A stretch of 64,000 nucleotides of DNA from the NCBI RefSeq assembly GCF_000969645.2, contig NZ_CP014222.1, forward strand, positions 930,001 through 994,000. Direction: 5' to 3'. The first letter of the stretch is position 1, and each line of letters opens with the position of its first letter. Positions 58,187 through 64,000 of this stretch are shown here, in pieces. A program made the position numbers and the translations under genes. The DNA comes from Janthinobacterium sp. B9-8. Its GTDB lineage: Bacteria; Pseudomonadota; Gammaproteobacteria; Burkholderiales; Chitinibacteraceae. The notes beneath the pieces were generated by a model, which was given only the letters and a program-made list of their open reading frames with translations, searched no databases and was not told the DNA's origin.

Positions 58187-58240
58187 GCCTAACGCCAAGC
58201 TCACGGGTGCGAAGCATCCCGTTCAGCATTTTTGTTAGCC
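58187..58240 (-). other. attC site
   Basis: GCCTAAC (58187-58193) ... GTTAGCC (58234-58240), inner palindrome CACGGGTGC GAA GCATCCCGT. The stop of the TIR gene lies in its core. Confidence 0.85.
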
Positions 58241-59104
58241 ATTTGACTTTAATACTCTAGCTAATTTATCAATTGAACTATCGAATTGATCACTGTCAAT
58301 TTCTAGTTTAATAATAACTCTTGATCTTATTTGATCTGCGATATCTGGTCTCTTTGGTGCCCAGTCGCCATACACATAATCGTCAAGTGTGACGGGAATA
58401 AGTATTTCAGATCCGCCTTCTTTAGCCTCTCGCTCAAGAACCCTTTCAATTTCATTCTGAACACCATGCCTCGTTAGTGATACTTTAGAGCAAACCAACA
58501 AAACATGATCATGGTTATTGACGCCCTCATGCATCATTCTGTGTAGCTTATCTCCTGGATTAGCATCGTCTGGAAAAAACCATGTTTTAATGCCTTTAGA
58601 TTTTATCCTTTTATTTATCTCTGCTACGGTGCTCTCATCAGGCCCTCCGTAAGATACAAAAAGTGTTTTATACATTTCATTCTCATCTACGATATCAATC
58701 AAAGCATTTACAGAGTTGAAGGCCTGAATAACCCTTTCTGAGGGTATGCAGAGTTTATTTGTGTAAAGAATAACCCTTGGTGCAAAAACCATTTGATTCG
58801 TATCTATTTCATGGCCAGTCGGCTTCAAGCTATTTCTGATTTTTACATAAACGGATGAATTTAGTTCTAAAAAAATCTTATCCATAGATTGGGCAACGGC
58901 ATAGATTTCATCTTTACTTCCTAAGTTTTCAATTGCTATTGCCCTTTGCTTCATTCCTGACCGAGAGTCCTGAGCAATCATTGGCCAGATTTTAAATGCT
59001 TCATTGTCATGTATATCTCTAAAAACATTTTCATGATTAAGTACTGGTGCGACAGGAAATCTATTTTGTAGAAAGGCCACCGCATTTTTATATAAATCTG
59101 ACAT
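58235..59104 (-). CDS. TIR-domain protein (cassette; probable anti-phage effector)
   Basis: 289 aa. Residues ~146-250 form a TIR domain: TLFVSYGGPDESTVAEINKR, GIKTWFFPDDANPGDKLHRM, HDHVLLVCSKVSLTRHGVQN. Glu218 in VQNEIERVL is at the place of the catalytic Glu of NAD-cleaving TIRs. The N-terminal ~140 residues match no domain I recognise and may be the sensor (IAIENLGSKDEIYAVAQSM, MVFAPRVILYTNKLC). The gene is AT-rich compared with the neighbours and fills one complete cassette. Bacterial TIR proteins commonly deplete NAD+ or make signals on infection; that role is inferred. No Thoeris or CBASS partner gene is adjacent. Confidence 0.9.
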   Translation of the reverse strand: MSDLYKNAVAFLQNRFPVAPVLNHENVFRDIHDNEAFKIWPMIAQDSRSGMKQRAIAIENLGSKDEIYAVAQSMDKIFLELNSSVYVKIRNSLKPTGHEIDTNQMVFAPRVILYTNKLCIPSERVIQAFNSVNALIDIVDENEMYKTLFVSYGGPDESTVAEINKRIKSKGIKTWFFPDDANPGDKLHRMMHEGVNNHDHVLLVCSKVSLTRHGVQNEIERVLEREAKEGGSEILIPVTLDDYVYGDWAPKRPDIADQIRSRVIIKLEIDSDQFDSSIDKLARVLKSNG

Positions 59105-59125
59105 ATGACTCTTTTCTCGATTGAT

Positions 59126-59215
59126 GCTAACGTCAAAATTAAGCAGCTGGCCTACGCTGCAATTGGATAAAAAAGCCGCACGTTCCGGCCAGTCTGCTTG
59201 AGTGCCATGTTAGGC
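59126..59215 (-). other. attC site
   Basis: GCTAAC (59126-59131) ... GTTAGGC (59209-59215), arms AAGCAGCTGGCC and GGCCAGTCTGCTT. The longest attC here (90 bp). Confidence 0.85.
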
Positions 59216-59254
59216 GTATTGCCACTGCAAAAAACAATGCCCACGTTTTCCGTA

Positions 59255-59320
59255 ATGCAACAGCAATACGAAAACACAAGCGCAGCTTGCGGCCGTCCCG
59301 CTCGACTGCCATGTTATGTG
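59255..59320 (-). other. attC-like site, degenerate
   Basis: Ends with GTTATGTG (59313-59320), which equals the complement of CACATAAC (59842-59849) at the other end of the same cassette. The left half is not clearly palindromic. The ~40 nt between it and the next attC hold no gene. Confidence 0.5.
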
Positions 59321-59323
59321 GCA

Positions 59324-59818
59324 TTACTCGTATGCCGCCAGCGTATTGAAAACTTCCTGGGACAGAGTTTCAAATTGCGTGTGAATGGACTCCGATAGCT
59401 TTGTTGAACTATCAAAGTCTGGGGCCAAAAGTAGAGGAGCTTCGAAAATTGAATACTCTGGCATTGCCTCCTCATTGACCCACTTCACTTCTCTTAGTTT
59501 TCTCCAATAGAGAATCTGTACGTCCTTTGTTTGCCCAAGAAGCCACAGCTCAAAGTTTGCATTTTTGTGGTTAAAGACAATCGCAAGCTTTAGCTTTTTC
59601 TTCCTGAGATAGTCATTTTGCAAATAGAAGTACGTGAAATCTATATAGCCATGTAACACATTCGCAATCGAGAATTCACTTTTGTATTTCTTTGAGAATT
59701 CAGTTCTTAGATTTTGAACAATGCCAACTAGATCTTGATAGGTCTTTTGGAGTTCTCCACTGGAGAATGCGGCTTTATAAGCTGGTATACGTGAAACTAG
59801 ACTTTTGCTCGGCATCAT
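59324..59818 (-). CDS. Cassette protein, probably DUF7000 family
   Basis: 164 aa. IPAYKAAFSSGELQKTYQDLV, GYIDFTYFYLQNDYLRKKKLKLAIVFNHKNANFELWLLG split across residues ~55-95, then QTKDVQILYWRKL. This pattern (GYxDxTYF, KLKxAIVFNH, FExWLxG) is that of a small cassette-borne family that I believe is called DUF7000; function unknown. Good ribosome binding site GGAGGG. It is the first cassette behind the duplicated boundary segment. Confidence 0.75.
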   Translation of the reverse strand: MMPSKSLVSRIPAYKAAFSSGELQKTYQDLVGIVQNLRTEFSKKYKSEFSIANVLHGYIDFTYFYLQNDYLRKKKLKLAIVFNHKNANFELWLLGQTKDVQILYWRKLREVKWVNEEAMPEYSIFEAPLLLAPDFDSSTKLSESIHTQFETLSQEVFNTLAAYE

Positions 59819-59846
59819 CCATTCCCTCCAAAATCAGCTGACACAT

Positions 59847-60275
59847 AACAATATGTAGACACCCTTGAAACGGCAGAAAAACCACCACCATGGGTGCATA
59901 AAAACGCTAAGCGCCTTGTAATTCCTTGCTGTGCGCAGCCTGAAGTATTTTATGCTGAGATACTGCACCCGATTGAACGGGGATTTCTACCATGTCCGTG
60001 CTGTTGAAGCAGGCTCACATCTGACTGCTTGCTTTGTCGTTAAGTAGACTAGGGTTCAGCAGTGTAGTCAATTTGTCTGTGTTGGCTGTCGTATTATTGA
60101 CCATAACCGTCATTTTTTTAATGTAGCTTGCGCAGTGATTGATTTTGTAGTCTGAAAACACGATGCAGCAGCATGGCTAATGCAGTGCATCAGCCCTCCG
60201 GCTGGGCTTTGGGGGTGATTTCCTCCAGCCGCGTTTCAATAAACTGATAATAAGCCGTTTGCATCACTAGGCGCG
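59847..60275. repeat. Duplicated array-boundary segment, copy A (attI-like)
   Basis: About 429 bp, near-identical to 61482-61911 (about 14 changes in the first 100 bp, few after). It contains a copy of the last ~85 nt of the PilZ gene and starts exactly at a cassette core site (GTTATGT on the minus strand). It may be an attI-bearing flank. Confidence 0.9.
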
Positions 60276-60284
60276 GAAAGTAAC

Positions 60285-60380
60285 GGGGTCAGGTCTTGTA
60301 TTTTGCATAATTATAAAATGTACAGTGGTTTGCAAAGCAGCTTAAATTGATTAATTCATGTCAAATGCAAGACCTGACCC
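60285..60380. mobile_element. 95-bp inverted-repeat element, copy 3
   Basis: GGGTCAGGTCTT (60286-60297) ... AAGACCTGACCC (60369-60380). It joins copy A of the duplicated segment on its left to a truncated protease cassette on its right. Confidence 0.85.
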
Positions 60381-60512
60381 CATAGGTTCCTCAACCACAT
60401 GCTTGGCAGTCAGCAAATACTGTCGATCTGCAACGTCGACAGTGAAGGCTGTACCGGACTCGCCATTGTGAGAGGTGTGAAACGTTCGCTGTAGAATGTT
60501 ACTCGGGACCAT
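60351..60512 (-). pseudogene. Truncated trypsin-like serine protease cassette gene
   Basis: ATG 60512, just behind an attC core. 53 codons: GESGTAFTVDVADRQYLLTAKHVVEE is the start of a trypsin/HtrA-like domain with the catalytic His (LLTAKHVV, His38); shown here in parts as GTAFTVDV and YLLTAKHVV. The frame then enters the inverted-repeat element, which supplies PMGSGLAFDMN and the stop. Asp and Ser of the triad are lost. Confidence 0.75.
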
Positions 60513-60530
60513 TATGAAATCCTGTTTAGC

Positions 60531-60587
60531 GCCTAACGTTCGAGGTAAGGGGCCTGCCGCAGGCAGGTCCCCTTCGAGGGGTTAGGT
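60531..60587 (-). other. attC site
   Basis: GCCTAAC (60531-60537) ... GTTAGGT (60581-60587); arms TCGAGGTAAGGGG / CCCCTTCGA and a GGCCTGCCGCAGGCAGG tip. The most regular attC in the array. Confidence 0.9.
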
Positions 60588-60638
60588 CTCAGCGTGGGAA
60601 CCAACCCGCGCATTGCCATGAATCCGCTCTGAGCGCAC

Positions 60639-60938
60639 TCAGAAGTACTGGATGCCTTCATTGACGATGGCCAGAATTTGCTCTAAGAATGCGTGAATCT
60701 CCGTGAATCGGAGCTCGGAAGTCGCCAGCCCCATTGTCGGGACGTGAGTTGGGGCTTCTGGCGGCCAGCGTCTTGCGTCCACTGTGGGCATCGCTTCTTT
60801 CGCGAGAGACAGGAGATTGTTGTAGTTGTCGGAAAAGGTACGAGACGGCTTGGTTTCGCGCTCCTTTGCTGGCAATTTTTCTAACGCCTTGATGGCGCCA
60901 GCAACTTGCGTATGAATTTGGTTCGGTGTGACTGACAT
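60639..60938 (-). CDS. Cassette protein of unknown function (99 aa)
   Basis: ATG 60938 with AGGGAG. Mostly helical: TQVAGAIKALEKLPAKERE, FSDNYNNLLSLAKEAMP, then a Pro/Trp-rich link (RRWPPEAPTHVPTMG) and a C-terminal helix FTEIHAFLEQILAIVNEGI. No family recognised. Complete cassette between attC sites at 60531 and 61021. Confidence 0.75.
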   Translation of the reverse strand: MSVTPNQIHTQVAGAIKALEKLPAKERETKPSRTFSDNYNNLLSLAKEAMPTVDARRWPPEAPTHVPTMGLATSELRFTEIHAFLEQILAIVNEGIQYF

Positions 60939-61020
60939 ACGAACTCCCTGTTGAAGTTACTGCGATGTTGCCTTCGGAGGACTCCACTGGCGGGGAACGC
61001 ATTCTGAGCTCTCAACGTAG

Positions 61021-61096
61021 AGCTAACCGGCGCTACGCGACTTTATCGCGCAGCGACCAGCGACCGGAGGGAGCGAGGTTGAGCGCCGGGTTAGGC
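61021..61096 (-). other. attC site
   Basis: GCTAAC (61022-61027) ... GTTAGGC (61090-61096) with arms CCGGCGCT / AGCGCCGG and GCGCAGCGACC. Contains the stop codon of the 61091 gene. Confidence 0.85.
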
Positions 61097-61468
61097 GCAA
61101 TCATTGCCAATGGGTTGAGGTGCGCCACAAAAAGGCCCTATGTCATTACCTGTTGAGACTAAGTTCATAACCTGCTGAACTGACCATTCCAGCTCATCTT
61201 GATTACAACGATATTGCTCTATTGTTCCGTATGTCTTGTAGTTTGAACGGTTGAAGCCATCTTCAATATCGTTGAACCAGATTACCATTTCGCCAAATAT
61301 TGCCACAACCCAAAAGCCGCCGCCTAAATCTCCGAAAGTGTGCTGCGACCATTTTTCAGGAGTAATCCGGATGACTTCCCAAAGTTTCAATTGGTCGGCA
61401 TCCATCCGAGCGCAAGCAGAATTGATCTTGTCCCATAAAGCATCTGACGAAATTGGCTGCCATTCCAT
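61091..61468 (-). CDS. Cassette protein of unknown function (125 aa)
   Basis: From ATG 61468 (MEWQPISSDALW); a start at 61486 would lie in the flanking sequence before the core site GTTGGGC. Blocks LWEVIRITPEKWSQHTFGD, GGGFWVVAIFGEMVIWFNDIE, YRCNQDELEWSVQQVM. I recall similar proteins from other cassette arrays; function unknown. First cassette of the array on the right. No strong ribosome binding site. Confidence 0.78.
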   Translation of the reverse strand: MEWQPISSDALWDKINSACARMDADQLKLWEVIRITPEKWSQHTFGDLGGGFWVVAIFGEMVIWFNDIEDGFNRSNYKTYGTIEQYRCNQDELEWSVQQVMNLVSTGNDIGPFCGAPQPIGNDCA

Positions 61469-61481
61469 AGTGGTTGCGCCC

Positions 61482-61911
61482 AACAATATGTAGACACCCT
61501 TGAAACGGCAGAAAAACCACCGCCTTGGGTGTATAAAAACGCTGAGCCCCTTGTAAAACGCTTGCTGGGCGCAGCCTGAAGTGTTTTATGCCGAGATACT
61601 ACACCCGATTGAGCGGGGATTTCTACCATGTCCGTGCTGTTGAAGCAGGCTCACATCTGACTGCTTGCTTTGTCGTTAAGTAGACTAGGGTTCAGCAGTG
61701 TAGTTAATTTGTCTGTGTTGGCTGTCGTATTATTGACCATAACCGTCATTTTTTTAATGTAGCTTGCGTAGTGATTGATTTTGTAGTCTGAAAACACGAT
61801 GCAGCAGCATGGTTAATGCAGTGCATCAGCCCTCCGGCTGGGCTTTGGGGGTGATTTCCTCCAGCCACGTTTCAATAAACTGATAATAAGCCGTTTGCAT
61901 CACTAGGCGCG
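61482..61911. repeat. Duplicated array-boundary segment, copy B (attI-like)
   Basis: The 430-bp partner of copy A. It includes the 3' end of the PilZ gene and the 340-bp gap before the array; the cassette at 61091 starts at its end (GTTGGGC). In both copies a 32-codon minus-strand frame MTVMVNNTTANTDKLTTLLN... is kept with only a silent change. No integrase gene. Confidence 0.9.
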
Positions 61912-63223
61912 TGGCCCGCACTTTGCAGATGCCGCGTGAATCGTGCACGGTGAACATGCGCATGGCTTGGTATTGCTTGCCTGCCAAAATTAGCATGCCG
62001 TTGTGGCCGCGGCGGCTATCCGCAGCGAGGCTCAGGGCAGGGGTGAGGGGGTCTTCACCTAGGCTGGTGATTGGTGCGATATGCACGGCTTCTGGCGAGC
62101 GGCCGATTAGCTCGATGCCGCATTCACTGGATAAGCCCTCGCCACGTAAGCTTAACCAGCGTACCAGCCCAAGTTGCCAGTGTTGATCGCCGCGCCGCAG
62201 CATCAGGATTTCGCCTGCTTGCAGGGGCTGGTTGAGTGATTCGCCTTGCAGTAGCAGGCCGGATGCGCTGATATTGCAAATATTAAGCTTGGCAGGCTCG
62301 GGTGCGGCGTCATCAATACGCCCGGCAGCAATATCCCAGCAGCGTGGCCACAGGCTGATTAGTTGGATTTGTTCGCCATTCTTGCGCCGCAGGCGAAAGT
62401 GTTGCCGCCGTGGCGGGGCGGCCCATTCTTGTAATAAGCGTCCGATCAGCTGGATTTCAACATGCCGATCTTCGCTCTGGGTCAGTAAACGCTGCAGCTT
62501 GCTGCTTAGCCGTTTGAGCAGTCTCTGCGTGTCTATCATCCACCAGACACTTTGTTCTTTGTGAGGAAGCTCATGAGCAAAATGAGGCGCGTCGTCGCTG
62601 TTTGTCTGGTAAATAAATGTGCCTTGTTCGCCTAAAGCTTGATCAAGCTGTATCAGATCCAGATAACGCGCTTCGTCTTCTACAATTTTGAACAGGAGTG
62701 CCATTTTTTGTGGCTCGAGGCGATTACTCGCGCTGATGCCCAGCAACATCAGCTGGCGATAAAGTGAGCCTAAGCTACTGCCATTTTTCAGACTGCGTGT
62801 AGACCATCCAAGCTCGAGTATTTCAGCAAATAATTGATGGCACCCAAGCCAAAAGCCAATGGGAAGCGGTGTGAGGGTGCGCGAATACAGACAAGCAAGT
62901 TGCCACGCGCTTTCTAGTGCCATGCCAAAGGCTTCAAGGCGGGGACGATTAGTGCTAAAGAGGCCGGTTTCATTGCTCCGTAGCTGGGCCAGCCGGATAA
63001 AGCTTTGATGCAGTGTTCTGAGCAAACCTTGTGCTTGCTGTGCGGCTAATCGCGAGCGTGTTTGTGTTTGGGCATCGTTTAAATCTAATTTTTCAAGCCG
63101 GGGTAAGAGAGCCAAAGTGCGTTCGTAGCCGTCCAGCAAGAGGGGGTTGAGTCGTGCTGGATTGGCTTCATGGCTTAATTGATGGAGTTGCTCTTGTAGG
63201 CTTAATGCAATTTGCTCTGGCAT
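61826..63223 (-). CDS. PilZ-domain protein
   Basis: 465 aa. A long helical N-terminal part (~1-290, Leu/Gln-rich) and a C-terminal PilZ-like region (about 295-380: FRLRRKNGEQIQLISLWPR, NICNISASGLLLQGESL, GIELIGRSP), followed by a further ~80 residues. The c-di-GMP motif RxxxR / (D/N)xSxxG is present in altered form (NISASG). Probably a c-di-GMP-responsive regulator; the partner is unknown. Its last ~85 nt are copied inside the array. Confidence 0.75.
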   Translation of the reverse strand: MPEQIALSLQEQLHQLSHEANPARLNPLLLDGYERTLALLPRLEKLDLNDAQTQTRSRLAAQQAQGLLRTLHQSFIRLAQLRSNETGLFSTNRPRLEAFGMALESAWQLACLYSRTLTPLPIGFWLGCHQLFAEILELGWSTRSLKNGSSLGSLYRQLMLLGISASNRLEPQKMALLFKIVEDEARYLDLIQLDQALGEQGTFIYQTNSDDAPHFAHELPHKEQSVWWMIDTQRLLKRLSSKLQRLLTQSEDRHVEIQLIGRLLQEWAAPPRRQHFRLRRKNGEQIQLISLWPRCWDIAAGRIDDAAPEPAKLNICNISASGLLLQGESLNQPLQAGEILMLRRGDQHWQLGLVRWLSLRGEGLSSECGIELIGRSPEAVHIAPITSLGEDPLTPALSLAADSRRGHNGMLILAGKQYQAMRMFTVHDSRGICKVRATRLVMQTAYYQFIETWLEEITPKAQPEG

Positions 63224-63511
63224 GGGGTGTATTGGGCTGGTTTGGAGTAGGGCGCTGCAAGGGCTGGCGCAAGCTTGGGAGGTATTTTAAATTAGTGCAT
63301 ATTAGAACATCATCATAAGGTTGTTGTGTTTTTACCTAGGCTTGCACACAGTGGAATTATTACCATTCGCGCCCAGCAGGGTGGATTGGCGTGCTGGTGG
63401 CTATTTGCTTTCATAAGTCTGAGGTGAATGAGGGTGATGCGGTTAGCCCATTTTTTTTTCGTGTTTTTTTGAGAATGGGTGTTATTTGCCACTTGGCAAT
63501 CTTCTGGTTTC

Positions 63512-63536
63512 AATTATAATGAGAACAGTTATCAGT
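63512..63536. promoter_or_regulatory. Fur-box-like sequence upstream of bfd
   Basis: ATTATAATGAGAACAGTTAT with following C resembles the Fur consensus GATAATGATAATCATTATC in its AATGA and TTATC blocks. It lies just upstream of bfd, a gene usually induced by iron starvation. Confidence 0.45.
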
Positions 63537-63548
63537 CTGAGAGCAGCC

Positions 63549-63767
63549 ATGTACGTTTGCATCTGTAATAGTGTTACTGACAAAGCCATCCACAAGGCAG
63601 TGGCTGGCGGCGTGCGCACATTTGCTGAGTTACAAGAGCAAACCTTGGTGTCTACCTGTTGCGGGCAGTGCAACAGCTGTGCCAGACAAGTGATGGCTGA
63701 TGCGTTGAGCGCACAGCCTGTGCCACAAACCGTGCGCTGGATGCCACAGCGCCTAGCAACAGCATAG
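63549..63767 (+). CDS. bfd: Bacterioferritin-associated ferredoxin Bfd
   Basis: 72 aa from ATG 63549 (MYVCICNSVTDKAIHKAV). [2Fe-2S] ligands CxC (Cys4, Cys6) and CxxC (CCGQCNSCARQV). Bfd reduces the bacterioferritin core so that iron can be released. No bfr gene is beside it. Upstream in-frame codons from 63486 are not needed. Confidence 0.93.
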   Translation: MYVCICNSVTDKAIHKAVAGGVRTFAELQEQTLVSTCCGQCNSCARQVMADALSAQPVPQTVRWMPQRLATA

Positions 63768-63773
63768 GCCGCA

Positions 63774-63796
63774 GATAGCGCTTGTCGTGCGCTATC
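63774..63796. terminator. Hairpin between bfd and the convergent kinase gene
   Basis: GATAGCGC (63774-63781) / GCGCTATC (63789-63796), 7-nt loop; no T-run. Confidence 0.4.
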
Positions 63797-64000
63797 CCCG
63801 CGCCAGACTAATTGTGAAGCGCGCGCCACCTAGCGTCGATTGATCCACCCAAATCTTCCCCTGATGTAATGTCACTGCTTTTTTGGCAATCGCCAAACCT
63901 AAGCCAAACCCTCCGCTTGCTCGGTCTCTGCTTCTGTCCAGCCGATAAAAAGGCTCAAAGATATGCTCGCGCTCGTTTTCGGGCACGCCGGGGCCATCGT
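63792..64000 (-). CDS. Sensor histidine kinase, C-terminal end
   Basis: Frame open to the right edge. The visible end is the G-box part of a HATPase domain: DGPGVPENEREHIFEPFYRL, ASGGFGLGLAIAKK, GARFTISL. RstB/EnvZ-like orthodox kinase; the rest lies outside the window. Confidence 0.85.
   Translation of the reverse strand, partial: DGPGVPENEREHIFEPFYRLDRSRDRASGGFGLGLAIAKKAVTLHQGKIWVDQSTLGGARFTISLARG

Larger units (their letters stand above)
54738..61486 (-). mobile_element. Integron cassette array without integrase (CALIN)
   Basis: All genes here are short, on the minus strand, unrelated to each other, and separated by attC-like sites of 54-90 bp with RYYYAAC and GTTRRRY ends; several stop codons (57742, 58235, 61091) lie inside the attC core TAAC. 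Each cassette's first core site resembles the complement of its own attC outer site (for example GTTAGGCCC/GTTAGGCTA, GTTGGGCGC/GTTAGGCGC, GTTATGTG/CACATAAC), as expected for excised and reinserted circles. No intI gene is in the window. Base use varies from cassette to cassette. Confidence 0.9.

Noticed and set aside
58235..59104. TIR gene as part of a Thoeris or CBASS system
   Set aside because: No ThsA-like, SMODS or other partner gene lies next to it; the adjoining genes are separate cassettes.
59139..59324. 61-codon minus-strand frame (MPHNMAVERDGRKLRLC...)
   Set aside because: It is a translation of attC DNA; such ERDGRKLRL-like peptides are frequent artefacts of cassette recombination sites.
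54738..61486. attC sites as a CRISPR array
   Set aside because: The repeats vary in length and sequence, are far apart, and each follows a gene; no short regular spacers and no cas genes.

Overview
The window reads as chromosomal DNA of a betaproteobacterium of the Neisseriales/Chromobacteriaceae type (Iodobacter-like is my best guess from memory; no 16S or tRNA gene is present to test it). The clues are a RmpM-like OmpA protein next to gyrA, the gyrA-serC-pheA-hisC order, surE-pcm-nlpD-rpoS, a type II QueF, LolC/LolD, GlnD and AlgZ/AlgR-like genes.

Layout. 1-3.9 kb: end of a DMT transporter, then surE-pcm-nlpD-rpoS and a good terminator. 4-7.1 kb: a secreted Cache-domain protein beside a chemoreceptor, then two GNAT acetyltransferases. 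7.3-13.2 kb: dapD, dapC, msrA, queF, a LexA-type repressor with two GAAC-N4-GTTC operators, and dusC. 13.2-16.3 kb: an MscS-type channel and a periplasmic binding protein, followed by a tandem copy of the second half of this unit. 16.5-24 kb: lolD-lolC, pflA, a 61-residue GrcA-like spare glycyl-radical domain, pflB (FNR-like box upstream) and prfC. 24-38.7 kb: a PAS/Cache sensor kinase, the ABC-F protein Uup, an MltF-like transglycosylase, a small secreted repeat protein in front of a LytS/LytTR two-component pair, a TonB-like protein, and a PhnD-like binding protein directly joined to a hybrid kinase. 38.7-54.7 kb: glnD, serS, rarA, lolA, ompA, gyrA, two hot-dog thioesterases, serC, pheA, a LOG protein and hisC.

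54.7-61.5 kb is the accessory part. It is an integron cassette array without an integrase in view (a CALIN). About nine small genes, all on the minus strand, are separated by attC sites whose core sites (GTTRRRY/RYYYAAC) often overlap the stop codon of the gene. Cargo includes a TIR-domain protein (likely anti-phage), DUF3224 and DUF2867 proteins, a probable DUF7000 protein, secreted proteins and unknowns. Three copies of a ~95-bp inverted-repeat element sit in the array and each one adjoins a broken cassette gene. A ~430-bp segment that borders the array and includes the end of the flanking PilZ-domain gene occurs twice, so the region looks like two arrays in tandem. The window ends with the PilZ-domain gene, bfd and the end of a histidine kinase.

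Scattered through the intergenic regions are several families of short palindromic or compound repeats (GTAGGGCGGGT hairpins, a CTCCGTGAAACTC repeat, and compound elements bounded by CTTAAGTTGATAGG). No rRNA, tRNA or CRISPR was seen.
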